From the NCBI RefSeq assembly GCF_964340395.1, contig NC_135551.1:31270955-31334954 (forward strand): a stretch of 64,000 nucleotides of DNA, given 5' to 3'. A program made the translations under genes and the position numbers. Below are positions 38,881-51,914 of this stretch, piece by piece (position 1 is the first letter of the stretch; every line of letters begins with the position of its first letter). The notes under the pieces are model-generated. The model saw only the letters and a list, made by a program, of their open reading frames with translations. It was not told the origin of the DNA and did no database searches. This DNA is from Glandiceps talaboti. Taxonomy: Eukaryota > Hemichordata > Enteropneusta > Spengelidae.

Positions 38881-41800
38881 TACAATCTATTGTCTACTGT
38901 ACAACACAATTCCTATGTAAGATATTACTGCTATACAATCTATTGACTACTGTACAACACAATTCCTATGTAAGATATTACTGCTATACAATCTATTGAC
39001 TACTGTACAACACAATTCCTATGTAAGATATTACTGCTATACAATCTATTGACTACTGTACAACACAATTCATGTGTAAGATATTACTGCTATACAATCT
39101 ATTGACTACTGTACAACACAATTCCTATGTAAGATATTACTGCTATACAATCTATTGACTACTGTACAACACAATTCCTGTGTAAGATATTACTGCTATA
39201 CAATCTATTGACTACTGTACAACACAATTCATGTGTAAGATATTACTGCTATACAATCTATTGACTACTATACAACACAATTCACGTGTAAGATACTACT
39301 GCTATACAATCTATTGACTACTGTACAACACAATTCCTATGTAAGATATTACTGCTATACAATCTATTGACTACTGTACAACACAATTCCTGTGTAAGAT
39401 ATTACTGCTATACAATCTATTGACTACTGTACAACACAATTCCTATGTAAGATACTACTGCTATACAATCTATTGACTACTGTACAACACAATTCCTATG
39501 TAAGATATTACTGCTATACAAACTATTGACTACTGCATAACACAATTCCTGTGTAAGATATTACTGCTATACAATCCATTGACTACTGTACAACACAATT
39601 CCTGTGTAAGATATTACTGCTATACAATCTATTGAATACTGCATAACACAATTCATGTGTAAGATATTACTGCTATACAATCTATTGAATACTGCATAAC
39701 ACAATTCCTATGTAAGATATTACTGCTATACAATATATTGACTACTGCATAACACAATTCCTGTGTAAGATATTACTGCTATACAATCTATTGACTACTA
39801 TACAACACAATTCCTATGTAAGATATTACTGCTATACAATCTATTGACTACTGTACAACACAATTCCTGTGTAAGATATTACTGCTATACAATCTATTGA
39901 ATACTGCATAACACAATTCCTATGTAAGATATTACTGCTATACAATCTATTGACTACTGTACAACACAATTCCTATGTAAGATACTACTGCTATACAATC
40001 TATTGACTACCGTACAACACAATTCCTGTGTAAGATATTACTGCTATACAATCTATTGACTACTATACAACACAATTCCTATGTAAGATATTACTGCTAT
40101 ACAATCTATTGACTACTATACAACACAATTCCTATGTAAGATATTACTGCTATACAATCTATTGACTACTGTACAACACAATTCCTATGTAAGATATTAC
40201 TGCTATACAATCTATTGACTACTGTACAACACAATTCCTATGTAAGATATTACTGCTATACAATCCGTTGACTACTATACAACACAATTCCTGTGTAAGA
40301 TATTACTGCTATACAATCCATTGACTACTGTACAACACAATTCCTATGTAAGATATTACTGCTATACAATCCATTGACTACTGTACAACACAATTCCTAT
40401 GTAAGATATTACTGCTATACAATCTATTGACTACTATACAACACAATTCACGTGTAAGATACTACTGCTATACAATCTATTGACTACTGTACAACACAAT
40501 TCCTATGTAAGATATTACTGCTATACAATCTATTGACTACTGTACAACACAATTCCTATGTAAGATACTACTGCTATACAATCTATTGACTACTGCATAA
40601 CACAATTCCTGTGTAAGATATTACTGCTATACAATCTATTGACTACTGTACAACACAATTCCTATGTAAGATATTACTGCTATACAATCTATTGACTACT
40701 GTACAACACAATTCCTGTGTAAGATATTACTGCTATACAATCTATTGACTACTGTACAACACAATTCCTATGTAAGATATTACTGCTATACAATCTATTG
40801 ACTACTGTACAACACAATTCCTATGTAAGATATTACTGCTATACAATCTATTGACTACTGTACAACACAATTCCTGTGTAAGATATTACTGCTATACAAT
40901 CTATTGACTACTGTACAACACAATTCCTGTGTAAGATATTACTGCTATACAATCCGTTGACTACTATACAACACAATTCCTGTGTAAGATATTACTGCTA
41001 TACAATCCATTGACTACTGTACAACACAATTCCTATGTAAGATATTACTGCTATACAATCCATTGACTACTGTACAACACAATTCCTATGTAAGATATTA
41101 CTGCTATACAATCCATTGACTACTGTACAACACAATTCCTATGTAAGATATTACTGCTATACAATCTATTGACTACTATACAACACAATTCACGTGTAAG
41201 ATACTACTGCTATACAATCTATTGACTACTGTACAACACAATTCCTATGTAAGATATTACTGCTATACAATCTATTGACTACTGTACAACACAATTCCTA
41301 TGTAAGATACTACTGCTATACAATCTATTGACTACTGCATAACACAATTCCTGTGTAAGATATTACTGCTATACAATCTATTGACTACTGTACAACACAA
41401 TTCCTATGTAAGATATTACTGCTATACAATCTATTGACTACTGTACAACACAATTCCTGTGTAAGATATTACTGCTATACAATCTATTGACTACTGTACA
41501 ACACAATTCCTATGTAAGATATTACTGCTATACAATCTATTGACTACTGTACAACACAATTCCTATGTAAGATATTACTGCTATACAATCTATTGACTAC
41601 TGTACAACACAATTCCTGTGTAAGATATTACTGCTATACAATCTATTGACTACTGTACAACACAATTCCTATGTAAGATACTACTGCTATACAATCTATT
41701 GACTACCGTACAACACAATTCCTGTGTAAGATATTACTGCTATACAATCTATTGACTACCGTACAACACAATTTCTATGTAAGATATTACTGCTATACAA

Positions 41801-44165
41801 TCTATTGACTACTGTACAACACAATTCATGTGTAAGATATTACTGCTATACAATCTATTGACTACTATACAACACAATTCCTATGTAAGATATTACTGCT
41901 ATACAATCTATTGACTACCGTACAACACAATTCCTGTGTAAGATATTACTGCTATACAATCTATTGACTACTATACAACACAATTCCTATGTAAGATATT
42001 ACTGCTATACAATCTATTGACTACTGTACAACACAATTCATGTGTAAGATATTACTGCTATACAATCTATTGACTACTATACAACACAATTCCTATGTAA
42101 GATATTACTGCTATACAATCTATTGACTACTGTACAACACAATTCCTATGTAAGATATTACTGCTATACAATCTATTGACTACTGTACAACACAATTCCT
42201 ATGTAAGATATTACTGCTATACAATCTATTGACTACTATACAACACAATTCCTATGTAAGATATTACTGCTATACAATCTATTGACTACTATACAACACA
42301 ATTCCTATGTAAGATATTACTGCTATACAATCTATTGACTACTGTACAACACAATTCCTATGTAAGATATTACTGCTATACAATCTATTGACTACTGTAC
42401 AACACAATTCCTATGTAAGATATTACTGCTATACAATCTATTGACTACTATACAACACAATTCCTATGTAAGATATTACTGCTATACAATCTATTGACTA
42501 CTGTACAACACAATTCCTATGTAAGATATTACTGCTATACAATCTATTGACTACTGTACAACACAATTCCTATGTAAGATATTACTGCTATACAATCTAT
42601 TGACTACTGCATAACACAATTCCTGTGTAAGATATTACTGCTATACAATCTATTGACTACTGCACAACACAATTCCTATGTAAGATATTACTGCTATACA
42701 ATCTATTGACTACTGTACAACACAATTCCTGTGTAAGATATTACTGCTATACAATCTATTGACTACTGTACAACACAATTCCTATGTAAGATATTACTGC
42801 TATACAATCTATTGACTACTGCATAACACAATTCCTGTGTAAGATATTACTGCTATACAATCTATTGACTACTGTACAACACAATTCCTATGTAAGATAT
42901 TACTGCTATACAATCTATTGACTACTGTACAACACAATTCATGTGTAAGATATTACTGCTATACAATCTATTGACTACTGTACAACACAATTCATGTGTA
43001 AGATATTACTGCTATACAATCTATTGACTACTGTACAACACAATTCATGTGTAAGATATTACTGCTATACAATATATTGACTACTGTACAACACAATTCA
43101 TGTGTAAGATATTACTGCTATACAATCTATTGACTACTGTACAACACAATTCATATGTAAGATATTACTGCTATACAATCTATTGACTACTGTACAACAC
43201 AATTCACGTGTAAGATATTACTGCTATACAATATATTGACTACTGTACAACACAATTCATGTGTAAGATATTACTGCTATACAATCTATTGACTACTGTA
43301 CAACACAATTCCTGTGTAAGATAGTACTGCTATACAATCTATTGACTACCGTACAACACAATTCATGTGTAAGATATTACTGCTATACAATCTATTCACT
43401 ACTGTACAACACAATTCATGTGTAAGATATTACTGCTATACAATCTATTGACTACTGCATAACACAATTCCTGTGTAAGATATTACTGCTATACAATATA
43501 TTGACTACTGTACAACACAATTCCTGTGTAAGATACTACTGCTATACAATCTATTCACTACTGTACAACACAATTCCTATGTAAGATATTACTGCTATAC
43601 AATCTATTCACTACTGTACAACACAATTCATGTGTAAGATACTACTGCTATACAATCTATTGACTACTGTACAACACAATTCCTATGTAAGATATTACTG
43701 CTATACAATCTATTGACTACTATATAACACAATTCCTGTGTAAGATATTACTGCTATACAATATATTGACTACTGTACAACACAATTCCTATGTAAGATA
43801 TTACTGCTATACAATCTATTGACTACTGTACAACACAATTCCTATGTAAGATATTACTGCTATACAATCTATTGACTACTGTACAACACAATTCCTATGT
43901 AAGATATTACTGCTATACAATCTATTGACTACTATATAACACAATTCCTGTGTAAGATATTACTGCTATACAATATATTGACTACTGTACAACACAATTC
44001 CTATGTAAGATATTACTGCTATACAATATATTGACTACTGTACAACACAATTCCTGTGTAAGATATTACTGCTATACAATATATTGACTACTGTACAACA
44101 CAATTCCTGTGTAAGATACTACTGCTATACTGTGTAAGATATAACTGATATAAAATCCATAAATC
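38881..44165. repeat. 53-bp satellite array, 98 length-perfect monomers
   Basis: A 53-base monomer that begins ACTGCTATACAATCTATTGA and ends TATGTAAGATATT is repeated head to tail. From 38927 to 44120 there are exactly 98 monomers (5194 bases) with no net insertion or deletion. The left edge is a 46-base partial monomer (38881-38926) and the right edge decays after 44120. Variation is confined to a few positions: CCTATG, CCTGTG, CATGTG or CACGTG; GTACAAC, ATACAAC or GCATAAC; TTACTG or CTACTG; CTATTG, CCATTG or CCGTTG. These variants recur in blocks (see findings). No long open frame runs through it. It is the largest single feature of the window. Confidence 0.98.
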
Positions 44166-44169
44166 TTTG

Positions 44170-47100
44170 ACAATCCTTACAAAAAACCTCAGTGAGCTCT
44201 TAATGAGTAATGCAGATTTATCCTAGCTATTACATATTGGATAAGCGCTTACAGCTGTGATACAGTTATCCCAGTGATTACATAGTGGATTGAAGCTTTC
44301 CTTCAAAAGGCCTTTACAGCACATAGAGTATTTAGTGATTTTAAAATTCGAGAGCACTGATTCAACAAGAAATTGCCAAGGTGTGTGTAATCTTGTATGT
44401 GTCAGTCAAATGACCCCATATTCATTTCAAGAAGCGAAATTACCCAATATCATCTTAGATTGAAATGTAAACTCAATAAAAGGCCATCAGTTTTACCCCT
44501 TAAATCTACGAATTCTACACATGAAAATGACACTCAGTAATTTAATAATCCCTTATTAGTTTATTATATTTCATATTGTCTGTTCTATTCAGGTGACCAG
44601 CCATGAGATACAAAAAGCATTAATATCTATCGGGTACCAACACCTTAAAAAAATATCAGTCTCCCTCGCCTCTTTGTCCATACTCCACCTCCTCTATGAA
44701 GCTAGCTTGATGCAGAGGTTTGTTCCTAAGTATGTTTCAATGTGTTACATATTTATATTTTGTACATTGACATTACATGTTGAAAACGTGGCTTATATAG
44801 TTACAGACTACGCATGCCGTGTTAAGATCAAATTCACTGCGGAAGCCATTTAGACCTAAACTTTTGTCATGTTAAACTTATAAATACTAATGATTAAATT
44901 TAATAAAAAGAAAACGCTGGGTCCATTCTTGCTTTGAAGTCTACTCATCGTTGTCCTTCCTGTTAGACTTACACTGCATATATCCATTGATGTATGCATT
45001 ATACCTATCCATTGATTCATTAGACTAAGTCATTTAAAGTGGTTCATGGTAGCAATATGTTCTAAGTGATCTTCAAAAGAATCAGTTTAGCTGTTACCCC
45101 TAACTGATGTCATCATAGTTAATATCTGTAGACATATGGAAGAATGAAATCTCTTTGCATAGCAACTTTTGGTAACCATGGCACGTTCCATGGATATATA
45201 TAAATATATTCAAAGAAAGGAACAACTTCCTTATGATAATTTCTTTGCAATTGCGCTAGGCCATGTCATTAGCAATTTTTATTCAACGTGGGATGTGGAG
45301 TTTAAATTATCTAGATATCAATAGCGGCATAGCGTTTTTATCGAGTCCTTAGTAATGTTTTTAACACTACACGGCGTTTGATAATACCATCGATATCAAT
45401 TTCATATAACATGAATGCATCAACCCTGGACATAATGATATCTGTTTTTCTAACACCATGTGTCTTGTTTTCATAAAGTCAGTTGGGGACTTTGACCCGT
45501 GCTATGCATGAAAGATAATATTGTATACAGGTAGGAAATCTACCGTAGCCTCAAACCATGCTCCTGGATCATTGTTAATGTAACACGCTAGTATATATAG
45601 GTAGATTACGCATTTTGTGATGTTTTTATTTCGACACACGTCTTCAAACTAATGTCTGCTATACGCTTTGAAGAGAGATAAATAACACCCTGCAGCCCCA
45701 TCAAACACTACATGTGTGTTTCCACACGTATTCGTTGAAAGATCGTCAGATAATCATGAGTAAGATTAAAAGAAATCCTTGTGTGATAAAGAGTGGTGAT
45801 TATGTTAATTTATGAGTGTAGATTGTATACAAGTAATTTTACAGCCCTGGGCCTGTCTTTCGTTTTGCACTATAAAATGTATACCAATAGTTGTAATGCA
45901 AACTGTACTTGTTGAAGCTTTGAAGCTTCAAAATCAAATCAAATATATTGTTTCCTCTCAAAATAGCTCATTAATTCACTTTCAATCCCCCCCTTTTTTT
46001 ACAACAGGATAACTTTTTAATATGAATGGTCAATTGTTTTTAAATCTGAAGTCAGAGGGAACGTCGATTAAATGTGTTGGTAATAACACCGTGTTTCCAT
46101 AGTTACCCTATTTTCTAACTCATTATCTAACATCTGCTAATAAAAGTGATAGATATTTGAATCGTGATACAATTTGAATGACCTAGTACATGATGGCATC
46201 CATAGCTCTATCAATATGTTATACTTTTACGAACTTAATTAAAGACGTCATATCTAAAGTCAAAGAAAATACAATACTGAGCATTGAAAAGAACAATAAC
46301 CTGAAAATCTGTCTGTAGCTTATAGCAGACAAGTAAAACTAAAAAGTATCACGTGTGTAATTCATGGCTGCACGCATGACATAAGTCTATAACATTACCT
46401 TTATAGTAATGCACATAAATAAGCTTCGTCATTTCCCTTGCCACTATTGATATTATCCGTATATCTAGCAGTCTTTACCAATCCTTGTAAGCAATATCAC
46501 CCTATGACTCTACCATAATCTTAGATTATCATAGCTGATTGCTTCAACATGTATTAAAAATGTGGCCTTGGTTCCTCGGGTGCAGCTTAAGATGAACTTA
46601 TTGCATGCATATGATCTCACACGTGCCTCGGCCAGTCAATTCAATATTTGTGTGGGATATCGGTAGTCTTTTCCCTTTGTAATCTTATAAGACCTCGTAC
46701 ACCCTCCACAATGCACCGTGCAGCAATCGCAAAACTATGCACGACCTAATTTCATACTAGATTCACTGCTAGACTTTCTTTCATCACAAGCAATATATAC
46801 CATTAACCCAATCCCTATTATAATTCTTAAACTGGCGTTGACTTTCATTATGTAAGCCTTCCTCTTTCAGCAGAATGAATTCACTAATGTAATTGATATA
46901 GCTTACTTTTACCTTACAATTCTGCATACTTATTATATTTTGTAACTGACTTAAAAGCGGCATATATTCATCACATTCTGTTATCCATTTATTCATTTTA
47001 CCCACGGTTTATTCAAGTATTGATGAAACAGACATTGTATCCCCTTTATTCAATCATTTATTTATTACGAGCACACACGATATGATGTTTACCTGATGTA

Positions 47101-48885
47101 CTTGTTAGGCAAATAAAACTCTAAACTTTAACTCGTAATATTCAAAGCTAATCTCATATTCTTTGATTTTTTGAAAATATGACAGGTTTTAAATAAATAA
47201 GCAGTAAGTGTTAATTTTTCAAACCTGAACAGCAAATCCAACGAACACTGGAGTACTTGTTTCTAGATTTCTTTAACATTTTGCTACGAGTTTTAATTTT
47301 TCAAAATAGCCGGAAGTACAATTGAATAGAACACACAGTCAGAGCAAGGCACCGCGAGTCTGAGACAAATTATTAATATTTATATTCAGTCTTGTAATAT
47401 AAATGAAATTTCACTCTTATTATTACTAATTTGGGTTGCAGTCGTATGGAATTGAATCTAACTGTGAACACGACACCTTCACAGATATAACGATGGCAGC
47501 ATTTTGTTGTGATTTATTATATTTTTTATTTCGCCGTTTCATATTTTGTGAATGTTATATGAGTCATAGACCATCTCGAATGTCCTTTACTATTTCATAA
47601 TTCAATGTAATTTAATAATACTAACATGTAACCATTCAGTTACAGTTTATTGTCCTACATTAATTCTCTAAATTTTGGTTTGATATTTTCTTCATACAAG
47701 GCCTAATAAACAATTGTGTGGTTCCGATTACGCTCATATTTTAGAATAGGTGGGGTAGGTAGATTTTTAATTTAATTCTTTTTTCATGTGTGAGCGTCTA
47801 CTTCAGGTAGTTATGTTTTCCGTTGTTTTCCATATGGTCTCTGTTGTCGGTTTCTTCCCATCAGATGAAAAGCCATAACATATTGGAAAAACAGTTTTAT
47901 ATTGTCTTTTTTAAGTTGATGTCAGTTTCCGCATCCACCATTTCTGGCGAGACTTAACAATTTTCGCGATTTTATCATATTTTTCTCGACAAAAATAGTT
48001 AGGGTCGACAGTGAAAAAATAGGCTAGGTGGGTTGGGGTAACCGGAATGAAACTATTTTTTATGCCTAAGACATAAGCTAGAGGGAGATCATTCGAGTAT
48101 CCACCAAAATAAAAACTAAGAACTTGCCCAAACGTGAAGTAACCTCTTCTAAAAAAATCGCGTCAAACATTTTTAGTATATTATATCGACAGAAGCCAGT
48201 AGCTGTCCAGCGAGTTGTAATCTACTTGTTTGTCGTTCAATTTATCGTTCAAAAACTTAGAAAACAGGTTTGACGTGGTTTCTTTTTTAACTAATCTGTC
48301 GGAGTAAGTCGGGAAGCTTATAAATTGCTTGAAATGGACACACTCATGTCTGTTTCAATCAGTTCAATAATCCGAAACGAAACCTGCATACTAAACAACG
48401 ATATAGTTTTATGTAGTCAATGTACTTAACCTTCCTAGCTCCCAGCACTTTCCCGCCAAAATAGGCGTAAAAAGTTCTTTTGCTGTGACCTTTAACCTTC
48501 AGCATTCTTCAATTATAATTTAGAAGGGAAGTATAGAACTATACGTTCATATGAATAGTAGAGCCCTATAGAGGTTCCAAGTATTAAACATAACCTTCTG
48601 GTGTAGTCAGAGTATAGAAACGCCAAAATAAACGTTAAGACTTCAATATACTTTCAATGAGGTGTCTCCTTGGAGAAAACACATTGTTAAACTTTGTGAA
48701 AACATGTCTACACCTTAATTGAAAGGAAATCCTTTGTGAATAGTAACCTTTACCAACCTACAACGTCATACCTTATAGTATATCAAATCACATAGTCTAC
48801 TATCCAGTAACATTTTTATTTTGTCGTTACTGATGACTGGAATACAAATTACAGGTAAACTAAGAATGAATTGTATCTCAATAGT
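44170..48885. other. Mostly unique AT-rich DNA, no gene recognised
   Basis: Apart from the speculative exon at 44.6 kb, only short frames without motifs are seen. This is the longest stretch here without tandem repeats. Confidence 0.6.
44593..44718 (+). other. Possible internal coding exon (speculative)
   Basis: A pyrimidine-rich stretch ending TCTGTTCTATTCAG immediately precedes 44593, a good 3' splice site. One frame is open through a potential GCAGAG/GTTTGT donor at about 44718 (VTSHEIQKALISIGYQHLKK, then a leucine-rich stretch), while the other two frames stop at once. The protein is not recognised, and one good acceptor can occur by chance in AT-rich DNA. Confidence 0.2.
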
Positions 48886-48889
48886 TACA

Positions 48890-48957
48890 TACATACACAT
48901 ACATACATCTATACATACATCTATACACACATACATACATACATACATACATACATA
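48890..48957. repeat. (ACAT)n microsatellite
   Basis: About 16 units with CTAT interruptions. Confidence 0.93.
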
Positions 48958-49344
48958 TTTTTTAATCCATATGTAGGTTGGGTGTACTGCCAAAACGACA
49001 ATTGCTTCTTGTGTTAGTACAACGATTAGTAACCAGTAACGACTTGCTTAGTTTATATTTTAATCTCGTTTTGCACGTCGACAACATTTGTATTTGCATC
49101 CATGCTTCGCTCTAGACTACACCGATTACACAAAGGAAGAGTATGGAATGAATCGACCTTACAATGAAAGGTTTATATCCCCATGAGAACTAACCTGATA
49201 GACTATTAGATGAGGCTATGTACCAATCTTCCGTACTTCTAAATTGGGAAATTCTAAGACTAAGTGGAAATAACATTTAAAATACGAAAGACGATCTTCT
49301 AGCCTACAAATGTTGTACGCCTACACTTATCTAAATGCAAACAA

Positions 49345-49485
49345 TCACACGTCCATCCGTCCGTCCGTCCAGTCAGTCAGCCAGCCAGTCAGCTCGACAA
49401 CCCGCCCGTCCGCCAGACAGGCTGGCAGATGTGTACATACATACATACGTATATAAGTACATATATACATACATACCTACATACG

Positions 49486-49541
<56 letters not shown>
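49345..49541. repeat. CCGT/CAGT/CAGC units, then ACAT, then (GATA)n
   Basis: A degenerate tetramer block, short ACAT runs, then about 14 GATA units (49484-49541). Confidence 0.93.
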
Positions 49542-49544
<3 letters not shown>

Positions 49545-51100
49545 GGCCAAAAAGGAATTGTTTCTGGTCAGCGCGCGCTCTTTTCTTGTTGTGTTTGTCG
49601 AGCCTATGTAGTCTGCAGATCAGTGGGGAAACACAAAAATAACCCTCCCTACTTCAGTGAAGACAACTGGAGAGCCAATCATGAACAAGCAAATGACATC
49701 TGCCCCACATACACACTTCCTCTACAGTAGTAACTAAAAAGAACAGTAACATTGAGTAACAGGTTGCTTGAGAATAATAATAAATGTTTTTTTTTTTAAT
49801 TTGAAATCCGCGTTGTCGCACCATTTTAGACAAACTGGCCTGACTAGAAACAATTTAGTCTTCTTTTCTTGGCCTAACCAGTTTTATCGATGAGGACTTA
49901 ATATTATTCATCTGATCTTTATGTTTTATCACGTGATATCTGCAAGTAGAGTATTGAGAAGGGAGTTGAGTATGACAGTGAGGGTATGTGAGTCAATTTA
50001 TTGTCAGACAGATAATGAGTGATAATGATTCTTTCGATGTATTTTTTAATGGTTAGAGGGAAAGAAGGTAGAAATTGTTGAAGAGTTTAATATATTGGAC
50101 TATTGGGACTACACGTTATGATGCATGTATCGTGTAGCAAGTTTATCATTTCAACCCATCAGATCAGATCAGAGCCAACAAGCCTTGGAATATCTGCTGC
50201 TGCTGACATTCTCGTGGCGACCAACAGCTATCACTTCACACCTTCAGGCTATGACCAAATCTAATTTGAGCGTGTTCTCAGGGGCAAAACTTGTTAAGTT
50301 TGTTAGTACAAAATGTAGTTACCATGGTAACCATCTCGACACTTGCTAACGTAACGCGGGTGGTAATTTCAGTTGGAGAGAAAAATAAATGGCTAACAGG
50401 AGATGCATTAGCGTGTGACGGCCAAGGTGTAGTGACTAACAACTTTGTTAATATACTAATACACATGACATATATAGGTCCAGTATTAACGTCACATACC
50501 CTTTCATCCATCCATCCATTCAGTTGTTAAACCTGTATACCACAAGGTTGCAACAATAAGTACTTGGTAAATTAACCACGTTCATGTTTATTAACCACGT
50601 TCTTGAAAAAAAGTGTAACCAACTTGAAGTATCAATTGTGTGCACGTGTTTCCTCTGCAGAGAATTGACCATTTTTTCAACCAAAAATGTTGAAATTCAA
50701 CCTGCTTACCTATATTCTTGCAGGAGAATAAATGTTTCCGAAATACAAAGTTCATGATCAATGTTCAGTTTGAGAGTGAGTCACGGCATGTACAATGTTG
50801 AAGGTTCTATTTTCCTGTGTATATTTCAACACGTTTCATAGACCGAACAATGCCATAATAACATTACCAACACAAACGAAGTTAATTTAGCTCGCTAGAA
50901 TTAAATTTACAACTCACGAAATAGCCGCGATAGTGGTTACTTTACGCATTATTTTCGATTTCGAATTTAGTCTTTTCACGGACAACTGTAATTGTGATGC
51001 AAATACAACTAATAGACTGTATGCAGGTATTGCTGTGACAAAAAAGCTACAGTAAATATCTGCAGCATTGAAGATTTCATAAAATTACAAGTATGACGGC
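49545..51100. other. No gene seen
   Basis: Overlapping frames of about 75-80 codons on both strands near 50125-50530 have no recognised motif. Confidence 0.55.
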
Positions 51101-51170
51101 TGTGGCTTTTATACAGGTAATTACTAATGATCAGTATTTTGTTGATGTACATATGTAATTCTCTAAGTAG

Positions 51171-51201
<31 letters not shown>

Positions 51202-51395
51202 CCTGTCTGTCTGTCTGTATGTATGTCTGTCTGTCTGTCTGTCTGTATGTATGTATGTATGTATGTATGTATGTATGTATGCATGTCTGTCTGTCTATCT
51301 GTCTGTCAGTATGTCTGTCTATCTATGTGGCTTTTATACAGGTAATTACTAATGATCAGTATTTTGTTGATGTACATATGTAATTCTCTAAGTAG

Positions 51396-51400
<5 letters not shown>
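51101..51400. repeat. 225-bp tandem duplication containing a CTGT/ATGT microsatellite
   Basis: About 75 bases of non-repetitive sequence beginning TGTGGCTTTTATACAGGTAA occur at 51101 and again at 51326, essentially identical, and each copy runs into a CTGT tract. The 225-base offset includes the first microsatellite block, so flank plus microsatellite were duplicated together, apparently recently. Confidence 0.93.
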
Positions 51401-51463
<63 letters not shown>

Positions 51464-51764
51464 GTTATTAGTCGTTGGCTCCCTTGTCTCTGTCCCTCTA
51501 TGTCTGAGTGATTGTCTGTCTGTCTTTATGTATGTATGTATGTATGTATGTGTGTATGTATGTATGTATGTATGTATGTATGTATGTATGTATGTATGGA
51601 TATGTGTGTGTATGTATGTATGTATGTATGTATGTATGTATGTATGTATGTATGTATGTATGTGTGTATGTGTGTATGTATGTATGTATGTATGTATGTA
51701 TGTATGTATGTATGTGTGTATGTATGTATGTATGTATGTATGTATGTATGTATGTATGTATGCC

Positions 51765-51795
<31 letters not shown>

Positions 51796-51797
51796 TT
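51397..51797. repeat. (CTGT)n, then (ATGT)n, then (CTGT)n, about 400 bp
   Basis: A compound array with CTGT at both ends and about 230 bases of ATGT units in the middle. It is the source of several long spurious MYVC/CLSV open frames. Confidence 0.97.
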
Positions 51798-51914
51798 CTC
51801 TTTATCTCTCTCGTGAAAATATATCTATACCTTTGTATTCAAAATCTGAAACATTGTCGTGCGAATGACAAAATATGAGTTATTCTCTTTCTGCCGGTTA
51901 ATTCAATCCCTCAT

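Noticed and set aside
38881-44165. CRISPR-like regular array
   Set aside because: Repeats are directly contiguous with no unique spacers, and the context is eukaryotic. The other minisatellites fail in the same way.
50125-50530. Overlapping open frames on both strands
   Set aside because: Both strands are open, neither has a recognised motif, and lengths of about 75-80 codons are expected by chance in 64 kb.
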